Assembly (NCBI GenBank): GCA_937891905.1 | Contig: CALATT010000095.1 | Location: forward strand, 1-47,077 | DNA length: 47,077 nucleotides | Direction of reading: 5' to 3' | From: an uncultured Bacteroidales bacterium | Lineage (GTDB): Bacteria; Bacteroidota; Bacteroidia; Bacteroidales; Paludibacteraceae | In this document: positions 14,968 through 22,246 of the stretch, piece by piece | Numbering within the stretch: the stretch's first letter is position 1 | Layout: every line of letters begins with the position of its first letter | The notes under the pieces: generated by a model | Seen by the model: the letters and a program-made list of their open reading frames with translations, nothing else | Databases searched by the model: none | What the model was told of the DNA's origin: nothing | Program-made: the position numbers and the translations under genes

Positions 14968-16956
14968 TTACGCATCGATTGTTGCGTATGTAGCATTCTC
15001 CTCAATAAACTCGCGACGCATTGCCACATCATCACCCATGAGCATAGCAATCGTATGATCTGCCTCTGCTGCATTCTCAATAGTGACACGCTTGAGCAAA
15101 CGACGAGAAGGATCCATAGTAGTCTCCCACAACTGCTCGTCACTCATCTCACCAAGACCCTTATAACGCTGTGTCTTGACTTGCTTCTCATCACCATTTC
15201 CATATTTCATAATGAAATCCTGACGCTGCTGATCATTCCAGCAATACTCGCTGTAATTACCCTTTGAGCACTTATAGAGCGGCGCCATGGCAATATAGAG
15301 ATAGCCCTGCTCAATCACCTCCTTCATATGACGGAAGAATAATGTCATAATAAGAGTAGCGATATGCGCACCATCCACATCGGCATCCGCCATAATAATT
15401 ACCTTGTGATAACGGATTTTACTCAAGTTGAGCGCCTTAGGATCCTCCTCTGTACCGAATGTGATACCCAATGCGGTGAATATATTGCGCACCTCTTCAC
15501 TCTCGAATACCTTGTGCTCCATTGCCTTCTCCACATTCAATATCTTACCACGCAATGGCAGAATAGCCTGACACATTCTATCACGACCGCTCTTAGCTGT
15601 ACCACCTGCAGAATCTCCCTCCACAAGGAACAACTCACATTCTGCTGCATCTTTGGATACACAATCTGCCAATTTACCTGGCAATCCACCGCCACTCAGT
15701 GGGCTCTTGCGCAAGACGGATTGGCGTGCATTACGCGCAGCGATACGCGCTTGGGCAGCAAGGATAACCTTCTCCACTATCTTTTTCGCATCATCTGGAT
15801 GCTCCTCAAGATAATTCTGCAAAGCCTCTGCCACAGCAGCACTTACCATACCTGCCACTTCAGAGTTACCCAACTTAGTCTTGGTCTGACCCTCAAACTG
15901 AGGCTCTGCCACCTTCACAGAGATAATAGCTGTAAGACCCTCACGGAAATCGTTTGCATCGATAGTAGAGTTACCCTCCTTATCTTTCAACTTAGCCTTC
16001 TCCAGCATCTTGCTCTCCTCTGCATATTTCTTCATTACACGAGTGAGCGCTGCGCGGAAACCAGCCACATGAGTACCACCCTCTATGGTATTGATATTAT
16101 TTACATACGAATGTACATTCTCATTAAAATCGGTATTATAGAGCATAGCCACCTCTACTGGTGTACCAAACTTATCGGTATTAAGATGGATCACCTCTGA
16201 GATTAGCGGCGTGCGTGTGCCATCTATATAGCGCACAAACTCCTCAAGACCCTTCTCTGAATAGAATACCTCCTTCTTATAATTACCCTCTGCGTCCACC
16301 GCGCGCTTATCCTTCAGCACAATACGGATACCCGCATTGAGGTATGCCAACTCACGCATACGATTTGCCAATATATCCCACTGATATACTGTCTCTGTAA
16401 AGATAGTGGCATCTGGCCAGAACTGCACAAAAGTGCCCGTCTTGCCTTGCTCCCAATTACCCACAGCCTCCGATTCATCAATAGTATGCACTGGAGCCAA
16501 TGGCTTGCCCTGTGCATAATCCTGACTATGGATAGCACCGCCACGATAAACCTCCACATGCATTTTAGATGAAAGTGCATTCACACAACTCACACCCACA
16601 CCATGGAGACCACCGGACACCTTATACGAATCCTTATTAAACTTACCACCCGCGTGCAATACAGTCATTACTACCTCCAAAGCACTCTTATGCTCCTTTG
16701 GATGCATATCCACTGGGATACCACGACCATTATCCTGCACCGTGATAGAATTATCCACATTGACGCTCACAGCAATCTCTGTACAGAAACCTGCCAATGC
16801 CTCGTCAATAGAGTTATCCACTACCTCGTAAACCAGGTGGTGCAATCCCTTTTGCGATATATCACCGATATACATCGCTGGGCGCTTACGAACCGCCTCT
16901 AAACCCTCCAGCACTTGAATACTGGAACCATCATACTTTTCTTTTTGCTCTTCCAT
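14968..16956 (-). CDS. gyrB: DNA gyrase subunit B
   Basis: 662 residues, ATPase subunit of gyrase, which with GyrA introduces negative supercoils. GHKL ATPase motifs: EVVDNSIDEALAG, DNGRGIPVD, GGLHGVGVSCVNALS. Transducer and TOPRIM motifs: GLTAIISVK, LPGKLADC, EGDSAGG, PLRGKILNVEKA, DADVDGAHI, and QRYKGLGEM near the end. The length and the presence of MDPSRRLLKRV fit GyrB rather than ParE. First gene of the operon running to folE, with a promoter at 17030-17060. A wide range of functions is thereby placed under a replication-associated promoter. Confidence 0.97.
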   Translation of the reverse strand: MEEQKEKYDGSSIQVLEGLEAVRKRPAMYIGDISQKGLHHLVYEVVDNSIDEALAGFCTEIAVSVNVDNSITVQDNGRGIPVDMHPKEHKSALEVVMTVLHAGGKFNKDSYKVSGGLHGVGVSCVNALSSKMHVEVYRGGAIHSQDYAQGKPLAPVHTIDESEAVGNWEQGKTGTFVQFWPDATIFTETVYQWDILANRMRELAYLNAGIRIVLKDKRAVDAEGNYKKEVFYSEKGLEEFVRYIDGTRTPLISEVIHLNTDKFGTPVEVAMLYNTDFNENVHSYVNNINTIEGGTHVAGFRAALTRVMKKYAEESKMLEKAKLKDKEGNSTIDANDFREGLTAIISVKVAEPQFEGQTKTKLGNSEVAGMVSAAVAEALQNYLEEHPDDAKKIVEKVILAAQARIAARNARQSVLRKSPLSGGGLPGKLADCVSKDAAECELFLVEGDSAGGTAKSGRDRMCQAILPLRGKILNVEKAMEHKVFESEEVRNIFTALGITFGTEEDPKALNLSKIRYHKVIIMADADVDGAHIATLIMTLFFRHMKEVIEQGYLYIAMAPLYKCSKGNYSEYCWNDQQRQDFIMKYGNGDEKQVKTQRYKGLGEMSDEQLWETTMDPSRRLLKRVTIENAAEADHTIAMLMGDDVAMRREFIEENATYATIDA

Positions 16957-17029
16957 TATCGTATGTATTATTTATTTCTAATCAAAGTATGCAACGCTTG
17001 CGAGCGCGCGCACACACAAAATTTGTCTG

Positions 17030-17060
17030 CAAAGGTACAACTTTTTTCTGATATACACAA
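17030..17060 (-). promoter_or_regulatory. gyrB operon promoter
   Basis: On the minus strand TTG (17060-17058), 20-bp spacer, TACCTTTG (17037-17030), the Bacteroidota pattern. The leader to the gyrB ATG is about 70 bases. It is divergent from, and 37 bp apart from, the MATE promoter. Confidence 0.8.
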
Positions 17061-17097
17061 GATTTATAAATTATTTTTAACAAAAAAAGTCAAAAAC

Positions 17098-17128
17098 TTG
17101 CAGTTCTCTTTTTTTTGTTGTACCTTTG
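17098..17128 (+). promoter_or_regulatory. MATE exporter promoter
   Basis: TTG at 17098-17100, 20-bp spacer containing a T-run, TACCTTTG at 17121-17128. The predicted transcript start is only about 10-12 bases before the ATG at 17146, giving a very short leader. Confidence 0.8.
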
Positions 17129-17145
17129 TGCCAATTTTTACACAT

Positions 17146-18510
17146 ATGGCATATTCTTTCCACACATACCTTCCCTATTACAAACGCAACCTCAAGGTGG
17201 CTCTTCCTGTCATCTTGACACAGATAGGTGCTGCTTTGGTGGGTTTCTTCGATTCTGTTATGGTGGGGCATTACGGTACTACTGACTTGGCTGCAGTGAG
17301 TTTCTCCAATGCTATTTTCTTCACCATCATGGTATTGGCAATGGGGGCTATTATGGGGTTGACACCATTAGTAGGACACGAAGTGGGTAGTTTGAGCAAC
17401 GAGACCAACGAGGAAGAGATAGCGCGCAAGCATTTGCATATCAGTTCGCTGCTCGCTAATGGTGGTGTCTTTACGCTCATTCTATGCGCGCTCACCTTAG
17501 CGCTATTGGTACCATGCATCCCCTTCTTGGGTTGTTTTGGGCAAGAGGAAGAGGTGGTAGCATGCGCCAAACCTTATTTTACGCTCATTGTGCTATCTAT
17601 TATTCCATTCAATTTCTTCAACCTATCCAAGCAATTCCTGGAAGGATTAGGCAATACGACGGTAGCGATGATTATCACATTGGCTTGCAATCTGCTCAAT
17701 ATAGGTCTTAACTGGATTTTTATCTTCGGGCATTGGGGTTGCCCTGCTATGGGTGCAACGGGCGCTGGTCTCTCCACACTCATTGCCCGCACAGCGATGC
17801 CTATTTGCTTTTTTGCTGCCATCATGCTCAAAAAAGAATGGCGCAGATACATCACTTCTATTCGTCGAGCGATGATTCGCATGGCCGAGTTAAAGAAACT
17901 ATTCCGTATAGGTTTACCTATTGGATTGCAGACATTCGCAGAGACATTCCTTTTCACCGCCTCGTTTATCATCGTGGGTTGGATTAGCAAAGAGGCCCTT
18001 GCCGCTCATCAAGTAGCGAATCAGATGGCAGATATCACTTTTATGCTGGTATTAGGCATCGGTTCTGCCACCACGATCCGTGTATCGCACCAATTAGGCA
18101 AAGGCGACCTATATGCGGTTAAGATGGCCGCCAATGCATCTATACATCTATGCCTACTGGTGAATGGTATAGGCGCGGCGGTAATGATTGGTGGACGCAT
18201 GTGGATTCCTTATGTATTCACCGAGGACCCCAAGGTGGTGGAAATAGCATCTACACTGCTCATTTTTGCAGGACTATTACAATTCGCAGATGGATTACAA
18301 TGCGTAGGCGCAGCTATGCTGCGTGGCATACAAGATGTGAAAGTACCTATGAAGATAGCCCTATGCTCCTATATCGGCATCACCCTACCATTAGGACTGA
18401 TCCTCACCTTCCCATTAGGATTAGGAGCTAAAGGAATGTGGATTGCCTTTGTGATAGCACTCGCTATACCCGCCGTGCTTTTCCATATGCGATTTAGAAA
18501 ACAATTATAG
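17146..18510 (+). CDS. MATE family multidrug exporter
   Basis: 454 residues, about 12 membrane segments. MATE exporters use Na+ or H+ gradients to expel cationic drugs. The start at 17146 (MAYSFHTYLPYYKRNLKVALPVILTQIGAALVGFFDSVMVGHYG) sits just after the promoter and matches the family N-terminus; the longer TTG-initiated frame would begin inside the gyrB coding region and cross the promoter. The two halves show FDSVMVG and a second repeat at about 240-330; the second-half loop reads LFRIGLPIGLQTFAE. pepD follows after a 52-bp gap, so the two may be cotranscribed. Confidence 0.93.
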   Translation: MAYSFHTYLPYYKRNLKVALPVILTQIGAALVGFFDSVMVGHYGTTDLAAVSFSNAIFFTIMVLAMGAIMGLTPLVGHEVGSLSNETNEEEIARKHLHISSLLANGGVFTLILCALTLALLVPCIPFLGCFGQEEEVVACAKPYFTLIVLSIIPFNFFNLSKQFLEGLGNTTVAMIITLACNLLNIGLNWIFIFGHWGCPAMGATGAGLSTLIARTAMPICFFAAIMLKKEWRRYITSIRRAMIRMAELKKLFRIGLPIGLQTFAETFLFTASFIIVGWISKEALAAHQVANQMADITFMLVLGIGSATTIRVSHQLGKGDLYAVKMAANASIHLCLLVNGIGAAVMIGGRMWIPYVFTEDPKVVEIASTLLIFAGLLQFADGLQCVGAAMLRGIQDVKVPMKIALCSYIGITLPLGLILTFPLGLGAKGMWIAFVIALAIPAVLFHMRFRKQL

Positions 18511-18546
18511 AGTATTGAGTATTGAGTATTGAGTACAGAGTAATGA
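18511..18546. repeat. GAGTATT tandem repeat
   Basis: Four to five copies of GAGTATT/GAGTACA/GAGTAAT in a row right after the MATE stop codon (AGAGTATTGAGTATTGAGTATTG and on). The same GAGTAnTGAGTA pattern is found inside pdxB at 605-640. No hairpin is evident. Confidence 0.8.
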
Positions 18547-18562
18547 ATAAAAAGACAATATT

Positions 18563-20002
18563 ATGAACACTATTTTTGACATTTTTGCTGAGATTTGCAA
18601 AGTACCAAGACCCAGTAAACACGAAGAACAAATAAGCCGCTGGTTGCAGGATTTCGCCGCAGCCCACGGTATCGAATGTATCGCAGACGAAGCGATGAAT
18701 ATCATCATGCGCGTACCTGCCACTCCTGGATATGAAAATCACAAAGGTATTATCCTTCAGGCACATATGGATATGGTATGCGAGAAGAACAGTGATGTGC
18801 AGCATGATTTCATGACCGACCCTATTCAGACCTACATAGACGGCGAATGGCTCAAAGCCAAAGGCACCACGCTCGGAGCAGACAACGGTATCGGTATTGC
18901 CATGGCATTGGCGGCTATCACAGACCCCGAACTGCAGCACCCCGCTATTGAGTGTCTCTTCACCGTGGACGAAGAAACAGGACTCACAGGAGCAGAAAAA
19001 CTGCAAGACGGTATGCTACAAGGCGAACAATTAATCAACCTTGACTCCGAAGACGACGGGCAGGTATTTATCGGTTGTGCAGGTGGTGTTGACACCCTTG
19101 CGAAAATGCACTACACACCCAATATTATAAATACCGATGGACTATTCCCTATCCATCTGAAAGTAAGCGGATTAATGGGTGGTCATTCCGGCGACGACAT
19201 CAATAAAGGACGCGCGAATGCCAATCAATTGCTTGTATGGTTTTTGGAGCGTATATGGAAGCAGACACCATTGCAATTAGCCACTATCAACGGAGGTAAC
19301 TTACGCAATGCTATTGCACGCGAAGCAGAGGCAGTCATCTGCGTACCCATGAGTTACAAAGAGCAAGTGCGTATTGAGTGGAATCATCATATAGCGGAGA
19401 TGGAAGATAAATACGGTGCTATTGAGAAAGAGATGTTGCTACAACTCGAGTCATGCGATATGCCTACCTCTTTCATCCCTTGCCACCAAGCCTTCCAACT
19501 CATCATGGCACTCTGTGCATGCCCACACGGTATGATGGCCATGAGCAAAGAGATGCCTGGACTCGTAGAAACGAGTACAAACCTTGCATCCATCAAGATG
19601 CGCGAAGATGAGCAAGGCGCTTATATAGAGATCAATACTTCGCAACGCTCATCCAAAGAACCCAGCAAACACCACCTCAAATGGGTGGTAGAGCAAGCAC
19701 TCGCACTGGCATGCGATGAAGTGACACATGGTGATGGTTATCCGGGATGGGCACCCAATCCTCATTCACCACTATTGGAGGTAACCAAACGCGCATATAG
19801 CCAACTATTTAACGAAGAACCCAAAGTGCTGGCTATTCATGCAGGATTAGAGTGCGGTTTATTCCTTGAGAAATATCCATACTTAGACATGGTTTCTATT
19901 GGTCCACAGATGTATGGCGTACACTCACCACAGGAGCGATTATCGATTCCAAGTACAGAGAAATGCTATCAATGGCTCTGCCAAATACTACAATCACTAT
20001 AA
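18563..20002 (+). CDS. pepD: Aminoacyl-histidine dipeptidase (peptidase M20C, PepD)
   Basis: 479 residues, full length for PepD. Zinc dipeptidase that hydrolyses Xaa-His and other dipeptides. Visible are the metal ligands and catalytic residues: QAHMDMVCEKN (His/Asp of the first site), GTTLGADNGIGIAMALA, VDEETGLTGA with the general-base Glu, and LDSEDDG, then HSGDDINKGRANANQL in the lid domain and HAGLECG near residue 435. Start ATG at 18563 gives NTIFDIFAEICKVPRPS, the family N-terminus. Follows the MATE gene with no separate promoter box seen. Confidence 0.95.
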   Translation: MNTIFDIFAEICKVPRPSKHEEQISRWLQDFAAAHGIECIADEAMNIIMRVPATPGYENHKGIILQAHMDMVCEKNSDVQHDFMTDPIQTYIDGEWLKAKGTTLGADNGIGIAMALAAITDPELQHPAIECLFTVDEETGLTGAEKLQDGMLQGEQLINLDSEDDGQVFIGCAGGVDTLAKMHYTPNIINTDGLFPIHLKVSGLMGGHSGDDINKGRANANQLLVWFLERIWKQTPLQLATINGGNLRNAIAREAEAVICVPMSYKEQVRIEWNHHIAEMEDKYGAIEKEMLLQLESCDMPTSFIPCHQAFQLIMALCACPHGMMAMSKEMPGLVETSTNLASIKMREDEQGAYIEINTSQRSSKEPSKHHLKWVVEQALALACDEVTHGDGYPGWAPNPHSPLLEVTKRAYSQLFNEEPKVLAIHAGLECGLFLEKYPYLDMVSIGPQMYGVHSPQERLSIPSTEKCYQWLCQILQSL

Positions 20003-20027
20003 ACATATAATTCCCCATAAATAGGGA

Positions 20028-20058
20028 TTGCAGGGATACAAAAAAAGCAGTACCTTTG
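20028..20058 (+). promoter_or_regulatory. feoB-like gene promoter
   Basis: TTG at 20028-20030, exactly 20 bp, TACCTTTG at 20051-20058. A TTG-initiated frame would start at 20056 inside this -7 box, so the ATG at 20077, about 12 bases past the probable transcription start, is the likelier start. Confidence 0.8.
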
Positions 20059-20076
20059 CAGCCGATTAGCAAAAGA

Positions 20077-21747
20077 ATGGTAAAAATAGCCGTCATAGGA
20101 CTTCCGCAGAGCGGCAAGACAGCTCTAACACAAGCCTTGCAAGCACTCGCAGAGCAAGGTGCACATGATGTGCAGTTTGTGGAGATTCACAACTCTGACG
20201 AACTGCATGGCCATGCCTATGAGGTGGTATTACAAGTGGTGGACTCTACACGATTGGAAGACTCGCTTCTGCTCACGCCTCATATCATTGATGAGGAGCA
20301 GAAGATTGTGCTTGCTATCGGTAGATATGACCTGCTTTTACAGACCGACCACTCCCTCAATCTTACGCTATTGCAGCAACTGATTGGTGTACCCATGGGA
20401 TTGGTTTCCGTAAAGAAGAACATGGGTCTGGAGGCCTGCTTGGCATTAGTGCTCCGCGAGATAGAGCAGAAAGAGCCGTCTGCCCATCCTATCTATCACT
20501 TAGAAGGCATGGATAGCGATGATGCTTACCGCGCTTATGTGCATGGCGTACTCACCCAGACACTCAAGCATAGCAAGCATGACCAACACCAGACACGATT
20601 AGAGCGAATAGACAAAGTGCTCACTTCGCCATGGACGGGTTTTCCAATCATGATAGCCGTCTTATACCTTGTATTCTGGTGCACCTTTACTATCGGCGCC
20701 TATCCTCAAGAATGGATTGCTAATGGTATAGAACATCTTACTGCATTAGGGCATGCTAATTGGGAGAGCACATGGTGGACGAGTGTCTTATTAGATGGTA
20801 TATTACAAGGTGTAGGTGCCGTATTGGCTTTCCTGCCCAATATCATCATTCTTTTCTGCTTCATCTCTATCATGGAGACATCCGGTTATATGGCGCGAGA
20901 AGCCTACCTAATGGACCATATCATGCACCGCGTGGGTTTACACGGCCGCAGTTTCTTACCCATGCTAATGGGATTGGGATGTAATGTGCCTGCTATCATG
21001 GCTGCCAGGGATATCAAGAACCCCAAAGACCGCACGCTGACAATGCTCATGGTGCCTTTTATCTCTTGCTCGGCACGATTGCCTGTATATATGCTATTTG
21101 TGGATACTTTCTTTGAGCGATACAAAGCATTGGTGATGGTTTCGCTCTATGCGATAGGTATTCTCATCGCCATCCTCTTTGCTATTGTGATGAAGCGCAC
21201 AAAGTGGTTTAAGCAAGAGAGCAGCGACCATGTGAATGAATTGCCCGAATTCCGCATGCCGAAGTTCAAGAGAGTGGCTGCTCATGTATGGGAGCGTGCA
21301 GAAGATTACCTGCAGAAGATAGGAACTGTGATTGTATGGGCGAGTATCATCATTTGGGCATTGCAATATTTTCCACAGCAAGACTTAAGTGATATTGAGC
21401 ACTCCTATTTAGCGATGATAGGTCAGGCTATAGAACCTATCATGACCCCATTGGGTTTTGACTGGAAGATGTCGGTGTGCTTGCTCACTGGATTACCCGC
21501 CAAAGAGGCTATTGTTTCCACCTTGGCCATCTTGTATGGTGGAGACCTAAGCGCAGCTGGATTTACTCCGCTGACTGCCTTTGGTTTTATGGTATTTGTG
21601 CTGCTTTATTTCCCATGCTTCGCCACTATCGCCACGCTGAGACATGAAGCAGGTAAAACATGGGCATGGTTCACGGTGGTTCATAGTATCGCCCTGGCAT
21701 GGTTGATTGCGATGCTCATATACCAGATTGGTATGCTTTTTTATTAA
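20077..21747 (+). CDS. feoB: FeoB-type metal transporter with degenerate G domain
   Basis: 556 residues versus about 700-800 for ordinary FeoB. FeoB imports ferrous iron across the inner membrane. The membrane part is complete (gate domains, GCNVPAIMAARDI, SCSARLPVYML, GLPAKEAIVSTL) and starts near residue 185. The G domain keeps the P-loop GLPQSGKT (8-15) and the VVDST strand (54-58) but has no recognisable G2 (GVTVE) or G3 (DLPGTYS); the G4 NxxD position reads GRYD (82-85). No FeoA domain is fused or adjacent. Bacteroidota often carry two FeoB proteins, one reported to move Mn rather than Fe, so the substrate is uncertain. Own promoter at 20028-20058. Confidence 0.85.
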   Translation: MVKIAVIGLPQSGKTALTQALQALAEQGAHDVQFVEIHNSDELHGHAYEVVLQVVDSTRLEDSLLLTPHIIDEEQKIVLAIGRYDLLLQTDHSLNLTLLQQLIGVPMGLVSVKKNMGLEACLALVLREIEQKEPSAHPIYHLEGMDSDDAYRAYVHGVLTQTLKHSKHDQHQTRLERIDKVLTSPWTGFPIMIAVLYLVFWCTFTIGAYPQEWIANGIEHLTALGHANWESTWWTSVLLDGILQGVGAVLAFLPNIIILFCFISIMETSGYMAREAYLMDHIMHRVGLHGRSFLPMLMGLGCNVPAIMAARDIKNPKDRTLTMLMVPFISCSARLPVYMLFVDTFFERYKALVMVSLYAIGILIAILFAIVMKRTKWFKQESSDHVNELPEFRMPKFKRVAAHVWERAEDYLQKIGTVIVWASIIIWALQYFPQQDLSDIEHSYLAMIGQAIEPIMTPLGFDWKMSVCLLTGLPAKEAIVSTLAILYGGDLSAAGFTPLTAFGFMVFVLLYFPCFATIATLRHEAGKTWAWFTVVHSIALAWLIAMLIYQIGMLFY

Positions 21748-21786
21748 TGGTGACGCTGACGCTTAATGGTGAATTTATTAATGGTG
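21744..21786. repeat. TTAATGGTG triple repeat after feoB
   Basis: TTAATGGTG occurs at 21744-21752, 21763-21771 and 21778-21786; the first copy overlaps the feoB stop codon. The wider gap (21748-21934) also holds GTGACGCTGA twice (21751 and 21860 regions). Confidence 0.7.
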
Positions 21787-21829
21787 GAGTGCTCAACATT
21801 ATTTAATACCTTTCTATGCGGAGGCCGCT

Positions 21830-21849
21830 CTTTCCGCTTCAACGGAAAG
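21830..21849 (+). terminator. Hairpin after feoB
   Basis: CTTTCCG (21830-21836) pairs with CGGAAAG (21843-21849) around a 6-nt loop. It lies 82 bp after the feoB stop and before the CxxC protein gene. No T-run follows, so it may be a terminator or part of the repeat sequence. Confidence 0.4.
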
Positions 21850-21934
21850 ACGCTCCGGGTGACGCTGATGCTGTAGATTGTTCCGCTAAATGCTCCACAT
21901 AAAACATTAAACAACATATTAAAAACATTATTAT

Positions 21935-22243
21935 ATGAAACACATTTTTCTTTTATTGACCTGCCTCATACTAAGTGTAGGCACTATTCAAGCTAAAAAC
22001 GATTACAAAGAGACTGTTGTTCTCTCATGCAATCTCCATTGTCAAGGTTGCTGCGATAAGATTATGAAGAATATCGCGTATGAGAAGGGCGTCAAGGATT
22101 TGCAGTTTGATCTCAAAAACAAAACAGTCACACTCACTTTTGACACACGAAAAACGGATTTGCCCACACTCCTCAAAGCCTTTGAGAAATTAGGCAAACC
22201 CGCTAAACCTATTGCTCCCAAAGAGCAGGATGAAAATAAATAA
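21935..22243 (+). CDS. Periplasmic heavy-metal-associated (HMA) domain protein
   Basis: 102 residues: signal peptide (MKHIFLLLTCLILSVGTIQA) and one HMA ferredoxin-like domain with CQGC at residues 36-39 and an extra Cys at 40, then VKDLQFDLKNKTVTLTFD and the ending LLKAFEKLGK. HMA domains bind Cu+, Zn2+ or similar through the two Cys. It lies 188 bp downstream of the FeoB-type gene on the same strand and ends 3 bp from the convergent esterase gene. Position suggests a metal-handling role; the metal is not knowable from sequence. Confidence 0.82.
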   Translation: MKHIFLLLTCLILSVGTIQAKNDYKETVVLSCNLHCQGCCDKIMKNIAYEKGVKDLQFDLKNKTVTLTFDTRKTDLPTLLKAFEKLGKPAKPIAPKEQDENK

Positions 22244-22246
22244 TAC

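Noticed and set aside
14967..15143. 59-residue N-terminal extension of the LOG protein
   Set aside because: It overlaps the gyrB coding region in another frame and has no family similarity. The family N-terminus MKIAVYCS starts at 14966.
15364..16200. 278-residue plus-strand frame opposite gyrB
   Set aside because: It is antisense to conserved gyrB and has no recognisable family motif.
16915..17145. 77-residue N-terminal extension of the MATE exporter
   Set aside because: It begins with TTG inside gyrB, crosses both promoters and has no family similarity. The ATG at 17146 fits the promoter and the family start.
20056..20076. TTG start adding seven residues to FeoB
   Set aside because: The TTG lies inside the TACCTTTG promoter box, so it would be upstream of the transcription start. 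ATG at 20077 is preferred.
12216..21786. CRISPR-like array
   Set aside because: Tandem repeats found are 7-21 bp with no unique spacers of regular length and no cas genes.
21804..21815. Possible promoter TACCTTTC before the HMA protein gene
   Set aside because: The last base of the box is wrong and no TTG is found 20 bp upstream, unlike the nine accepted promoters.
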